A stretch of DNA of 64,000 bases from Linepithema humile. Taxonomy: Eukaryota; Arthropoda; Insecta; Hymenoptera; Formicidae. The stretch's first letter is position 1. Every line of letters starts with the position of its first letter. The translations under genes and the position numbers were made by a program. This document shows, one piece after another, positions 50,927 through 61,704 of this stretch. The stretch spans positions 4,774,001 to 4,838,000 of the forward strand of contig NC_090128.1 in the NCBI RefSeq assembly GCF_040581485.1, written 5' to 3'. A model generated the notes under the pieces. It worked only from the letters and a program-made list of their open reading frames with translations. It was not told the origin of the DNA and did no database searches.

Positions 50927-52432
50927 CTAAAGACGTTTAATATTAACCCACAATCCACCGACAGGCGCCGTTAGAAAACTGCCAGGCAGCATCTTCAAGG
51001 GTTCCTTGGTTTTCGGCGACAACTCCAAGGTATACTTTCTTACTAACGTAGCCAGACAAGCCTTCATTTGCAACAGACCCATTCTCATACCTACGCAGAT
51101 TCTCGGGCCTTCGCCAAACGGTAGAAAAGTGTATTTTGTGATCTCCGCCTTTTTATCCGCTGCAAATCGATCCGGGTCAAAGATATGCGGTTCACGCCAG
51201 TATTTCGGGTCTCTGTGCAGGCCGTCGACGGACATCAGGATGAGCGTTCCCGGTCGCACACGGCAGGACAGTCCGTCCGAGCCCTTCAGCTCGATTTCTT
51301 CAGTGCAGATCTTGCCGAAGATAGCCAACGCGCTATAGAGCCGCTGCGATTCGTTGATCACCTGATCCATATATGTCATCTCTTTCAAGGATTCGTAGGT
51401 CAGCTGATTGTCATATCTAGCCAACACGCTCTCCACTTCGTCGCGGAGTTTCTGAACAATTTGCGGATGTCGGGCTAGCTGGTAGCCGATAAAGCTCATC
51501 GTGATACTGGACGTTTCGTAACCATCGAAGAAGAAGCCGAGAGCGTGAGAGGCGAGTACTTCCTCGTCGTAGTGATTGTTCGCGCTTTTCTCCAGATCCA
51601 TCATTAATTGAAAAAAGTCGTTCCTTCTCACGCTCTCTCGCTGTCTGTGCTGCAACACCTGTTTGACGATGTCGCGGAAGAAACGATCCGCTTCTTTCGG
51701 CAAAAACGGCATCTGGAAGATCCGGTTGAACTGGGGCAGAAAGAAATTAAGAGTCTGCACGATCTTGCTGAGGAAGCTCGGCTCAAATATCGATCTACCG
51801 ATCGTGAGAAAAGACTCTCGACGAATATCATCCTCGAAGCAGAAACCTTCCACGCCGAAAGCAGCGTCAGCCACTACCTCGCCGGTGTACCTGGAGAACA
51901 AGTCCTTTAGCTCGACTTCTAGCGCACCGCTCTTCAGCTTCCGGTCTAAGTAGTTCTCGAATTTCTCGCACACCCGTTCTACGCAGTCAAACAGCAACTT
52001 CAATCTCATGCCGGAGAACGCGTGCGTGAAGCGCTTCCTAGATGTGATCCACACGTTGCCGGCCGTAAAGAAAGGATTCAGAGAAAGCAGCGGATCCAGC
52101 TGAGAATCGAGCTTCAACTGATTTTCGGCGAAGCTCGCGAAGTTCGTCTGCATCACCGTCTTCACTAGTTCCGGCTCGCGTACAACCAACGCGGGAACTG
52201 TTTTATCGTACAAGCCGACCATGCTGCAATTCGGATGACTGTCGTAAATGCATCGGATGAGATCGTGCATACTCATCTTCAGGGAAACCACCGGCCACAT
52301 ATGCCCGAATCCGGGAAGAACATCCCTCGCGCAGGGAATACCGCGATCACGCCAGTAATTATAATTTCTAACCAGATAAAAGTAATACGCCACGATTCCA
52401 ACGAGAATTAAGAAAAGTATGACGATTTCCAT
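50927..52432 (-). CDS. CYP-A, CYP3-clan cytochrome P450
   Basis: A single 501-aa frame without introns. Microsomal P450: N-terminal anchor (about residues 2-22), YWRDRGIPC, and the C-helix region WITSRKRFTHAFSGMRLK. The I-helix oxygen-binding motif is DGYETSS, with Asp where CYP6 enzymes usually have Ala. K-helix ExxR is ESQR, the PERF region FDPDRF, and the heme loop FLPFGEGPRICVG with the iron ligand Cys446. Features place it in the CYP3 clan near CYP6/CYP336; I cannot fix the family without comparison. Such enzymes oxidise lipophilic and plant- or diet-derived compounds in the endoplasmic reticulum using electrons from P450 reductase. It is more diverged from CYP-B and CYP-C than they are from each other. 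Confidence 0.92.
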   Translation of the reverse strand: MEIVILFLILVGIVAYYFYLVRNYNYWRDRGIPCARDVLPGFGHMWPVVSLKMSMHDLIRCIYDSHPNCSMVGLYDKTVPALVVREPELVKTVMQTNFASFAENQLKLDSQLDPLLSLNPFFTAGNVWITSRKRFTHAFSGMRLKLLFDCVERVCEKFENYLDRKLKSGALEVELKDLFSRYTGEVVADAAFGVEGFCFEDDIRRESFLTIGRSIFEPSFLSKIVQTLNFFLPQFNRIFQMPFLPKEADRFFRDIVKQVLQHRQRESVRRNDFFQLMMDLEKSANNHYDEEVLASHALGFFFDGYETSSITMSFIGYQLARHPQIVQKLRDEVESVLARYDNQLTYESLKEMTYMDQVINESQRLYSALAIFGKICTEEIELKGSDGLSCRVRPGTLILMSVDGLHRDPKYWREPHIFDPDRFAADKKAEITKYTFLPFGEGPRICVGMRMGLLQMKACLATLVRKYTLELSPKTKEPLKMLPGSFLTAPVGGLWVNIKRL

Positions 52433-52497
52433 GTTGACTGTACTTCATAAAAAGAAACGCGCGTATAATCTTCTCTTGAAAACCTATCAACGTTGAC

Positions 52498-52530
52498 TGC
52501 TGCGCTGATGAAAGATATCTCGCTTTTATA
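52498..52530 (-). promoter_or_regulatory. Predicted CYP-A core promoter
   Basis: On the minus strand TATAAAAG (52523-52530) is followed 32 nt later by GCAGTC with its A at 52498, a good initiator position. It would give a 5' UTR of about 65 nt before the ATG. Confidence 0.5.
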
Positions 52531-52599
52531 AGTTATCTCTTGAAAACACAAATATGTTTGTTAAAAATAAAAAAAATAAAAAAACCAATATCTCGCGAG

Positions 52600-53075
52600 A
52601 TACAGATATAAAAATAAACTTGTAAAAAATAGATAATATTTAAACAGTTGCATTTTTACATAAATTTATCTATATACGTATTTCACATTAAAAGACTTAA
52701 TTACAATTTTAATATAATTGAAAAAAATTATTGCTAAGGGATAAGAAATGGTACTGGATTGGAAGAATGTAATATATCCAACAACATTTTTATAATTGCA
52801 CAATATGTGGTAATTGAAATTATAACATTTTTTAATTAATTTAAATTTGTCAAAAATACAGTAAAAATAATAAAATACAAAATATAAAATTAGTATGTAT
52901 AATAAAGAAAAAGTTATTTAAAAGAGTTAGTATATTTTATATTATTTTATTTTTCTGTCTCTTAAACACACACGTACATATCTTATACTACAATTTACGC
53001 ATGAGTTTGTTTATCAGGATATTACAAGAAGCGTTTATCATCCACTCGATAATGTGCTACTACATTTATATTTAG
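52600..53075. repeat. Spacer repeat, copy 1 of about 0.45 kb
   Basis: Matches 58640-59080 in the same orientation over most of its length (shared ACATAAATTTATCTAT, TAATTACAATTT, GGAAGAAT and ACACACACG-like stretches), with part of it seen again at 53190-53360. It lies between CYP-A and CYP-B. No terminal repeats or target duplications are obvious, so it may be a by-product of P450 cluster duplication and not a transposon. Confidence 0.55.
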
Positions 53076-53189
53076 ATACAAACGATAAAGTTGTGTGTTT
53101 TTATGAGGACATAAAAAATTGATTACTACATGTAATAAGTGATTAAATGCAAAAAAAGATTTATATCGATATACAAAACAATTTACGTG

Positions 53190-53360
53190 ATTGAAATGAT
53201 AAATATAAAATAAATGCACATAATAAGCGAAAAAAGTTATTCGAAAGAGTTAGCAGATTTCATATTTATTTCATCTTTCTGTTTTTTAAACGCACACGTT
53301 GTACCTATATATTTTATACTATAATTTACGCATGAGTTTGCTTTTCAGGATGCTACGAAG
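53190..53360. repeat. Spacer repeat, partial copy 2
   Basis: Resembles 52895-53020: AAGTTATTCGAAAGAGTTAG, a CTTTCTGT run and TTTACGCATGAGTTTG recur in order. It sits just before the 3' end of CYP-B. Confidence 0.5.
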
Positions 53361-53475
53361 GTCAAGCAAAATACTAAATTACTTTTTATTCTACATAAAA
53401 AGTTCTTACAAATTTTACATTTTGACATTAAAAAAAAATTCAAATCCGATTTTTAACAGATAAAGATATTTGCGA

Positions 53476-54984
53476 TCAAAGTTTTCTAATGGTGGCCCAT
53501 AAACCACCTATTGGGGATGGTAAAATACTACCGGGGATCATTTCCAAGGGAACTTTTGTCTTAGGCGAAAGCTCCAAGCTGTATTTTCTCAAGAATGCAG
53601 CCAGACCCGCTTTTATTTGCAACACAGCCATCCTCATTCCCGGACAGATACGTGGACCCTCGCCAAAAGGAAGAAAGGCGAATCTGTTAATGCTCTGTTT
53701 ATTTTCCGGTGTGAATCTCTCGGGATCGAATATCTCGGGATTACTCCAATATTGAGGATCATTATGCAAACCATCTAAGCAAATCTGAACTTGAGTTCCG
53801 GGCTGCACGCGACACACGAGTCCGTCGGATCCTTTTAGCTCGAACTCCTCCGTGCAAATCTTCGTCAGGAATCCCGCCGCGGGTGTAAGTCTCTGCGTCT
53901 CACTAAGAATCTGATCCATGTAAGTCATTTCCTTCAAGCCTTCGTATGTGATTTCATCATTGTACTTGTTGAGCACCGATACAATCTCTTCGCGTAATTT
54001 CTCCTGTACTTCTGAGTGAGTAGCTAATTGATAGACGACAAAACTCATAACTGTACTGGAAGTCTCATAGCCATCCACGACAAACGACAACGCATGAGAC
54101 GCTATTATCTCTAAGTCAAATTTATCACCTTCTAGCTTTTCCAATTCAACCATCAAGTGAAGAAAATCATTTCTGGGTATCTTGTCCGTTCTTCTTTGCT
54201 CTATAAGTTCCGCGACCAAAGTGCGAAAGAAGTGATCGATGTGCTTCGGTATAAATCTTAATTTTAATAATTTTTTTAACACTGGGGCGACAAATATTAT
54301 GGTAAACACGATTTTAGTTCGTAGATTTGGCTCTAGAATAGCAGCGCCGATTTTTCGAAAAGACACGTTCTCTTTCTCATCGTCAAAGCAATATCCGTCC
54401 ACGCCGAAACCAGCGTTAGCCACCACTTGCGCGGTGAATCTTGAAAACAGATCCTTGAGCTCCAGCTCCACCTTTCCAGTTTTGCTTATTTTGCTGTCCA
54501 GATAATTTTCGAACAACACACACACCGGTTTAACGTTCTCCAGTAGGATTTTCAATCGCATACTGGAGAACGCGTAAGTCAAACGTTTCCTGGCGGCTAG
54601 CCATTTATCACCGGTTAAAGAAAAGGGATTGTGCGCCACGAGAGGATCCAAATCCGGATCGGCCTGAAAGGAATTTTTGTTAAAACTCGCAAAGTTCGTC
54701 TGCAGCACCGTTTTCACTAATTCTGGTTCGATGACTATCAACGACGGTGACGAAAAATTGTAGAATCCAACTAAACTCTGGTTTTTATAGTCTTTGTAAA
54801 TTTTGGCAATATGCTCGGAGGCTGTCGTTCTCATGCAGACTACCGGCAGCATATGACCGACCACTGGCCAGGCTCCATTCGGGCACGGAATTCCACGTTT
54901 CTGCCAATATTTGAAATTTTGCGTCAGGTAGAAATACAGAGCTACAAGCGCTCCGAGAATCAGAGATATCAGTATGATGCTCAT
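53476..54984 (-). CDS. CYP-B, CYP3-clan cytochrome P450
   Basis: Intronless, 502 aa from the MSIILIS start, which lines up with CYP-C; an in-frame ATG seven codons upstream would give 509. N-terminal anchor, then YWQKRGIPCPNGAWPVVGHM, C-helix WLAARKRLTYAFSSMRLK, I-helix DGYETSS, ETQR (ExxR), FDPERF, and heme loop FLPFGEGPRICPG with Cys447. No missing key residue. About the same length as CYP-A and clearly closer to CYP-C. Its upstream 300 bp and the following spacer recur beside CYP-D, so B-C is the parent or sister of the D-E block. Likely an endoplasmic-reticulum monooxygenase for lipophilic substrates; substrate unknown. Confidence 0.93.
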   Translation of the reverse strand: MSIILISLILGALVALYFYLTQNFKYWQKRGIPCPNGAWPVVGHMLPVVCMRTTASEHIAKIYKDYKNQSLVGFYNFSSPSLIVIEPELVKTVLQTNFASFNKNSFQADPDLDPLVAHNPFSLTGDKWLAARKRLTYAFSSMRLKILLENVKPVCVLFENYLDSKISKTGKVELELKDLFSRFTAQVVANAGFGVDGYCFDDEKENVSFRKIGAAILEPNLRTKIVFTIIFVAPVLKKLLKLRFIPKHIDHFFRTLVAELIEQRRTDKIPRNDFLHLMVELEKLEGDKFDLEIIASHALSFVVDGYETSSTVMSFVVYQLATHSEVQEKLREEIVSVLNKYNDEITYEGLKEMTYMDQILSETQRLTPAAGFLTKICTEEFELKGSDGLVCRVQPGTQVQICLDGLHNDPQYWSNPEIFDPERFTPENKQSINRFAFLPFGEGPRICPGMRMAVLQIKAGLAAFLRKYSLELSPKTKVPLEMIPGSILPSPIGGLWATIRKL

Positions 54985-55005
54985 CTTGCTTGTTTCGAGT
55001 AGCAA

Positions 55006-56178
55006 GTGACACTGATTTAAACAGACTGATGTAGCCTTGACTGCATATCAACCGTAACTGTATGTTAGAGAGTTACCAACGCAAATATTGATAACGTCAT
55101 AGCGTCAATTAGCGTGAGCGAGTGGGAGCGAAGAGATAGCAATAAAATTCGTATCAGTGAATTTTTTAACGGGTGTTAAATGAACATTGTTACAAAATAT
55201 CAATTGATATATTTCCACAAATGCATAATGCAATGAAAATTTGTTGCAATAGCTGATTAAAAATATAAATTATATTAAAAATTTTTTTTATTATTGTATG
55301 TTAAAATGTATTAAATGTAATAATTGTGTATTAAAACATTTTTTTACATGATTTAATATAAAGTATAATATAAATTATGCTAGATGTAAATTTGCAATTT
55401 ATAAACGTGCATTTTGTGCTGCGACTTGTTATCTGTTATATGTACAGCGTAAGGAATCAAAACATCACTTATCTTTTTACTAAGTAAAGTGATCTTGCCT
55501 TGACTTGAGATTGTTCATGTTGTACATGCTCTTATCATTGTCATTTGATAATACATAAAAAAATATATAAAAAAATTTATCTGCGTACGTTGCAGTAATA
55601 TTAACAGTATGAAAAACAATTACAGCAATTACAAAATCGATATGTATTGCAATATGTTCTAAATTTTTGCATTATATTTTATAGTAAAATGTTGTACTTT
55701 TAAAATGTTGTACACTTAACAAAAATTTTGCGAAAAAAATATTTTTTATTGTGATACAGAGTTTAAAAAAATTTTTACGTATTCTTCTTTCGAGCTTAGA
55801 CGTGGAAAGATAAAAATTTTTTGGAAAATCTATACTACATGAAAGTATAAAATTCGAGCTTTAACATGCTTCTCCACTTTTTGTCTACAATGATTTCTCG
55901 CCAAATTACATCGGTTTGAAAATTGTTCAATTTTCAGTATCTAAAATATGTTCGCAATTACTTGTGGAATAATGTGTAATAGTAATTTTGCATAAAATTA
56001 GACCAATGGAAAATAGGCAATTTTCTAGACAGTTTTATTTCTACAAATGTGTTACATATATTTCACCAATCAAGTTAAAAATCTTATACTTTAGTATAAT
56101 TAAAAAAGATTTCCTACTAATTTATCTTTCAAATTTAAAAATTGTGAGCTTGATATAGCTTAAAAAAAATATTTGCAA
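55006..56178. other. Spacer between CYP-B and CYP-C, duplicated downstream
   Basis: No gene. It contains the CYP-B promoter region and the CYP-C 3' flank. 55006-55260 matches about 62095-62355, and 55265-56178 matches about 62753-63657; the break in the second copy is the solo LTR at 62361. This collinearity shows that the spacer was copied together with the two genes. Confidence 0.7.
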
Positions 56179-57687
56179 TTAAAGCTGTCGGATTTTGACC
56201 CACAAACCGCCTTTCGGGGATGCTAAAATGACTCCGGGGGTCATTTGCAAAGGCAGTTTTGTCTTGGGAGAAAGTTCTAAACTATATTTCCTCAATAATG
56301 TAGCCAGACCCGCTTTTATTTGCAGCAAAGCCATTCTCATTCCCGGGCAGATACGTGGACCTTCGCCGAAGGGAAGAAAGGCGAATCGATCGATGTTTTG
56401 TTTATTTTCAGAATTGAATCTCTCAGGATCGAATATCTCGGGGTTGTTCCAATATCGAGAATCATGATGTAAACCATCAATGGATATCCGAATTTCAGTG
56501 TTGGGCTGTACGCGACAAATAAGCCCATCGGACCCTCTCAGCTCGAACTCTTCCGTGCAGATTCTGCCCTGGAATCCTATCGTGGGTATAATTCTTTGCG
56601 ATTCATTCAGAACTTGATCCATATAAGTCATCTCTTTCAAGCCTTCGTATGTGATTTCACCATCGTATTTTTTGAACACAGACATTACCTCTTCACGTAA
56701 TTTTTTCTGAATTTCTTGATGGACGGCTAATTGATAGCCAACAAGGCTCATAACTGTACTAGAAGTCTCATACCCATCTAAGACAAACGACAAAGCTTGA
56801 GCGGTTAGTAGCTCCACGTCAAATTTAATGCCATCCTGCTTTTCCAATTCAGTCATTAAATGAAGAAAATCGTTTCTAGGTATCGCGTCCTTTCTTCTCT
56901 GCTCCATAAGTTCCGCCACTAACGTGCGAAAAAAATTATCAACATGCTTCGGCACAAAACTTATTTTAAATATTTTGTTTAATGACGGGACTAAAAATAT
57001 TAACATTGTCGCGATCTTGGTCCGTAAATTTGGCTCTAGAATAACCGCACCGATTTTTTGAAAAGACAGATTCTCTTTTTCCTCGTTAAAGCAATATCCG
57101 TCCACGCCGAAACCAGCGCCAGCCACTACCTGCGCGGTGAATTTTGAGAATAGATCCTTCAGCTCAACTTCTATTTTTTCGGTTTTACTTAGCTTATTAT
57201 TCAAATAATTCTCAAACAATACGCACACCGGTTTGACGCTCTCCAGTAAAATCTTCAATCTCATGCTAGAGAACGCATAAGTCAAACGCTTTCTGGCGGC
57301 TAGCCACTTATCGCCGGTCAAGGCAAAAGGATTTAGCGCCGTAAGAGGATCCAAATCGGGATCAATTGGAAAAATGGGTTTGTTAAAGCTGGCAAAGTTT
57401 GTTTGCAACACTGTTTTTACTAATTGCGGCTCGATGACTAGTAACGACGGTGATGTAAAATTGTAAAAGCCAACCATGCTGCGATTTTTATTGTCATTGT
57501 AGATCTTGTTAAAAAGTTCGGGAAAAGATGTTCTAAAACAGATTGCCGGCAGCATATGACCAACTCCTGGCAAGGCCCCGTCCGCGCACGGAATTCCACG
57601 TTTCTGCCAATACTTGTAGTTTTGCGTCAGATAGTAATACAAAGCTGCGAACGCTCCGAGAATCAGAGACACCAGCATGATAGTCAT
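56179..57687 (-). CDS. CYP-C, CYP3-clan cytochrome P450
   Basis: Intronless, 502 aa, start MTIMLVSLILGAFAALYYYL forming the membrane anchor. C-helix WLAARKRLTYAFSSMRLK, I-helix DGYETSS, ESQR (ExxR), FDPERF, heme loop FLPFGEGPRICPG with Cys447. All catalytic landmarks present. Close to CYP-B through the body; the differences cluster in the putative substrate-recognition stretches (for example after FNKPIFP and around LNKIFKISFVP). Its copy, CYP-E, follows at the window end. Confidence 0.93.
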   Translation of the reverse strand: MTIMLVSLILGAFAALYYYLTQNYKYWQKRGIPCADGALPGVGHMLPAICFRTSFPELFNKIYNDNKNRSMVGFYNFTSPSLLVIEPQLVKTVLQTNFASFNKPIFPIDPDLDPLTALNPFALTGDKWLAARKRLTYAFSSMRLKILLESVKPVCVLFENYLNNKLSKTEKIEVELKDLFSKFTAQVVAGAGFGVDGYCFNEEKENLSFQKIGAVILEPNLRTKIATMLIFLVPSLNKIFKISFVPKHVDNFFRTLVAELMEQRRKDAIPRNDFLHLMTELEKQDGIKFDVELLTAQALSFVLDGYETSSTVMSLVGYQLAVHQEIQKKLREEVMSVFKKYDGEITYEGLKEMTYMDQVLNESQRIIPTIGFQGRICTEEFELRGSDGLICRVQPNTEIRISIDGLHHDSRYWNNPEIFDPERFNSENKQNIDRFAFLPFGEGPRICPGMRMALLQIKAGLATLLRKYSLELSPKTKLPLQMTPGVILASPKGGLWVKIRQL

Positions 57688-57984
57688 CTTGCTCTTTTTG
57701 AATAACTCTTGCTTAGACAGGCTCGTGCTGCCTTTACTGCGTACTAGCCGTAACTAACAGCAGAGAGCAGAATCACGGACGCAAATACTGATAGTATGAG
57801 ATAGCATGACCGAGTGGGAAGGGAGAGCAATATAATTTAAATCGAAATTTCTAACGGGTGTTAAGTGTACTTTATTACCAAATGACGTGTATTATAATTA
57901 ACTGACCTATAATCACCTGACGTGTTCCCACCATCATAAAGAATCATACCCACGCTAAGATTTCTAATAAAAATAGGCGCAAAG

Positions 57985-58635
57985 GACATCGAGCTGAAAG
58001 GATCCGACGGACTTGCTTTTTGCGTGCAACATGAAATCAAATATTACTTGATACCCATTCACGGTTTGCAGGAGAATAATCGGTACTAAAAGAATCCCGA
58101 AGTATTTGATCTAAAGCAGTGCTGTCCGCTATTTGCAACTTTCGGCCGGATTTCTCGATGCACGCCTACTGCTCCCCCTCCAACTGCTCGCGCGTTGACA
58201 CGCGCCGCCGGACACTCGTAACTAAAGAGCGCGACGCTTTGTCTCAGGACCGCGTGTAATATAAAAATTAAAATAAAAGCGTCGCGCTCCTTAGTTACGA
58301 GTGTCCGGCGGCGCGTTGTCAACGCGCGAGCAGAAGGAGGGGGAGCAGTAGGCGTGCATCGAGAAATCCAGCCGAAAGTTGCAAATAGCTGACAGCACAG
58401 ATCTAAAACGATTTAACTAGGATAATAAACTTAGTATTGAAAAATTAACTTTTCTTCCCTTCGACAAAGGATCGCGAATTTGACCGATAATGAGAATGGC
58501 TTAATTACAGATAAAAGCTATGTTATTGAGAAAGTACAGCCTGAAATTTTCTGCGAAGACACAAGTACCCTTGAAAGTAATGTCCCGATCCTTCTTGAAC
58601 TCGCCATTCAGCAGTCTGTAGCCTTTACAAATATA
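57985..58635 (+). pseudogene. CYP-F, + strand P450 C-terminal fragment
   Basis: Reads from DIELKGSDGLAFCVQ to FSSL in the order of a CYP-B/C C-terminus: GSDGL, then IHGLQ, then NPEVFDLK, interrupted by the MITE at 58117-58400, then RFN, FLPFDKGSRI (heme loop with Gly to Asp and Cys to stop), LQIKA, LRKYSLKFSAKTQVPLKV and NSPFSSL. At least four in-frame stops are visible. It lies in the opposite orientation to all other P450s here. Dead gene relic; no N-terminal part was found. Confidence 0.8.
58117..58400. mobile_element. 284-bp hAT-type MITE inside CYP-F
   Basis: Ends CAGTGCTGTCCGC and GCTGACAGCACAG, flanked by ATCTAAAG and ATCTAAAA (58109-58116, 58401-58408; 7 of 8 match). Almost the whole element is an inverted repeat, GC-rich, with GCCTACTGCTCCCCCTCC near the left end. 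It splits the FDP(E)RF region of the P450 relic. Confidence 0.8.
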
Positions 58636-58639
58636 AAAA

Positions 58640-59080
58640 TAGATTAGTAAATAATAGATAATTTTTTAAAGACAGTTGTATTTTCACATAAATTTATCTA
58701 TACATTTTACTTTACAAAACTTAATTACAATTTCCATATAATTAAAAAAAAAATTATCGCAGTAAGAGATTAGAAATGGCACCAAATTGGAAGAATATAA
58801 TATCAAACATTTCTATATTGTACAAAATAAGATAATTAAAATAATAGTATTTTTTATATAATTTAAATTTGTTAAAAATACAGTTAAAATAACAATATCT
58901 TAATTATAAAATTAATATGTATAATGAGCAAAAAAAATTTATAGATTATATATTAGTTTTTTTTTTTTTCTTTTAAACACACACAAATATATCTTATACT
59001 ATAATTCACGTATAAGTTATCTTATTAGGCGGACTTTTTATCTTCTTTATAATGTGCTACTACATTTTTTATATTTAGAC
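58640..59080. repeat. Spacer repeat, copy 3
   Basis: Same orientation and order of motifs as 52600-53075. It begins right after the end of the CYP-F relic. Confidence 0.55.
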
Positions 59081-59240
59081 TAGAACAATACAGGCGCGCG
59101 CTGCGCGCGCGTACTTATTATAGTAATTTAATAATTAGGAAATCAAAATATTTAGATAAATTTTTTTTATTTTAAATAACCGTCAAAATAACCTTCGGTA
59201 TCAAGCTATCAAACTATGGCTGCGTTCCCATTTCGTCTCA

Positions 59241-59290
59241 CTCAGTGCAGTATCCAGTGGCCGCCATTTTGCTGGATACTGCACTGGAGA
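59241..59290. repeat. Hairpin before the satellite
   Basis: CAGTGCAGTATCCAG and CTGGATACTGCACTG face each other across about 14 nt (GGCCGCCATTTTG). GCGTTCCCA occurs on both sides (59223 and 59292), suggesting the end of a small inverted-repeat element that grades into the satellite. Confidence 0.6.
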
Positions 59291-59299
59291 AGCGTTCCC

Positions 59300-59739
59300 A
59301 AATTACTAGACCAAATATTTGGTAATTAGGACGAAATGATTTAGTTCTCACTACCAAATATTTGGTAATCAGGACGAAATGATTTAGTTCCCACTACCAA
59401 ATATTTGATAATCAGGACGAAATAATTTTGTTCCCATTACCAAATATTTGGTAATAAAAAACGAAATGATTTAGCTCCCATTACCAAATATTTGGTAATG
59501 AAAAACGAAATTATTTAGCTCCCATTACCAAATATTTGGTAATGAGAAACAAAATTATTTAGCTCCCATTACCAAATATTTGGTAATGAAAAACGAATTT
59601 ATTTAGCTCCCACTACCAAATATTTGGTAATAAAAAACGAAATTATTTAGCTCCCATTACCAAATATTTGGTAATGAAAAACGAAATGATTTAGCTCCCA
59701 CTACCAAATATTTGGTAATGAAAAACGAAATTATTTAGC
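59300..59739. repeat. 44-bp satellite with palindromic core
   Basis: Ten copies of a unit of 41-47 bp, mostly 44, each centred on ACCAAATATTTGGT (a perfect palindrome, extended to 18 bp TTACCAAATATTTGGTAA in many copies) and followed by ACGAAATTATTTAGCTCCC. The array ends exactly where the last codons of CYP-D begin, and has replaced its stop codon. Copies toward the right are more uniform than those at the left. Confidence 0.9.
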
Positions 59740-59957
59740 TTTCTAATGATGAATAGACCACCTATTGGAGAGGGTAAAATGCTACCGGGGATTATTTCCA
59801 AAGAAACTTTTGTTTTAGACGAAAGTTCTAAACTATATTTTCCCAAGAATGCAGTCAGCCCGCTTTTATTTGCAACACAGCTATCCTCATTCCTGGACAG
59901 ATACGTGAACCCTCGCCAAAAGGAAGAAAGGCGAATCAGTTAATGCTCTGTTTATTT

Positions 59958-60355
59958 CACTCAAAAAAATGATCTTGCAATAATAGCTAAAATTTTTTAA
60001 GTGTAAAAAATTAACTAAAACAGATAAATGATTAGCAACTGTTGTGATATTGCATATGTAATTACTTAATCAGTTTAGATGACAGAAACAGAATATATAT
60101 CTGTATTGTTTGTGAACTTTAAAAAGAAAGTTTCTCTAAAGCGCCTATCTATATAAGATCAATCACGTGTTAGATCATGCAATGAATAACATTTAGCAAT
60201 GGTACCTAAATTTTTCAGAAGCTATTGCTAAAACATTACTGCTATAAATTCTATATGTGACAAACAATGTTTTCACAGATACGAAAAATAGCGATACATT
60301 TTTGTTGCGATATCTAGAAATCTAACTACATCAGCGAAATATTTTTTTGAGTGTT
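59958..60355. mobile_element. 398-bp MITE inside CYP-D
   Basis: Perfect 13-bp terminal inverted repeats CACTCAAAAAAAT, interrupting sequence that is continuous in CYP-B (TGTTTATTTTCCGG). Only a TT seems to be duplicated, so the superfamily cannot be told. AT-rich interior without coding potential. Confidence 0.7.
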
Positions 60356-61267
60356 TCCGGTGTGAATCTCTCGGTATCGAATATCTTAAAATTGCTCCAA
60401 TATTGAGAATCATTATGCAAACCATCTAAGCAAATCTGAATTTGAGTTCCGAGCTGCACGCGACATACGAGTCCGTCGGATCCTTTTAGCTCGAACTCCT
60501 CCGTGCAAACTTTCGTCAGAAATCCTGCTGCGGATGTAAGTCTCTGCGTCTCATTCAGAATCTGATCCATGTAAGTTATTTCCTTCAAGCCTTTGTACGT
60601 GATTTTACCAATGTACTTGTTGAGCACCGATACTACCTCTTCGCGTAATTTCTCCTGTACTTCTGAGTGAGTAGCTAATTGATAGACGACAAAACTTATA
60701 ACTGTACTGGAAGTCTCATAGCCATCCACGACAAACGACAACGTATGAGACGCTATCTCTAAGCAAATTTATCACCCTCTAACTTTTCCAATTCAACCAT
60801 CAAGTAAAGAAAATCATTTCTGGGTATCTTGTCCGTTCTTCTTTGCTCTATAAGTTCCGCAACCAAAGTGCGATAAAAGTGATCGATGTGCTTCGGTATA
60901 AATCTTAATTTTAATAATTTTTTTAGCACCGGGGCGACAAATAATATGGTAAAAACAATTTTGATTCGTAGATTTGGCTCAACAACAGCAGCGCCGATTT
61001 TTCGAAAAGACACGTTCTTTTTCTCATCGTCAAAGCAATATCTGTCCACACCAAAACCAGCGTTAACCACCGCCAGCGCGGTGAACCTTGAAAACAAATC
61101 CTTGAGCTCTAACTCCACCTTTCCAGTTTTGCTTATTTTGCTGTCCAGATAATTTTCGAGCAACATGCACACCAGTTTAACGTTCTCCAACAGGATTTTC
61201 AATCGCATACTGAAGAACGCGTAAGTTAAACGTTTCCTGGCGGCTAGTCATTTATCACTGGTTAGAG

Positions 61268-61704
61268 CAGCGCTCGGAATTAGTTGCACATTTCGGGCCG
61301 ATTTCCGAGACGACGCCTCCTGTTCCCCCACTACCGCCCGGCCGCTGGAGCCCGAGCCGCCGATAGCTCTGGCTCAGGAGCGTTTTATATTAGAAATAGG
61401 CTGGATTGTTTAGGCATCTTTCAGGAAATCGTAACATTTTCTTCATTACATAAATAATGTTTATTTTTATTAATACATAATATATATATTTAATTATTAA
61501 TGAAAATAAACATTATTTATGTAATAAAGAAAATATTACTATTTTCTGAAAGGTACCTCAACAAAACCCAGCTTATTTCTTATATAAAACGCTCCTGCGC
61601 CAGAGCTATCGGCGGCTCGGCCGCCAGCAGCCGGGCGGTAGTGGGGGAACAGGAGGCGTCGTCTCGGAAATCGGCTCGAAATGTGCAACTAATTCCGAGC
61701 GCTG
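61268..61704. mobile_element. 437-bp hAT-type MITE inside CYP-D
   Basis: Ends CAGCGCTCGGAATTAGTTGC and complement, perfect 8-bp duplication GGTTAGAG (61260-61267, 61705-61712). The whole element is palindromic with an AT-rich centre near 61486. The same TTAGTTGCA and TTTCGG.C.GATTT motifs occur at the ends of the element at 49410. Confidence 0.88.

Noticed and set aside
50927..57687. Plus-strand frames inside the P450 genes
   Set aside because: Antisense shadows of full-length coding genes.
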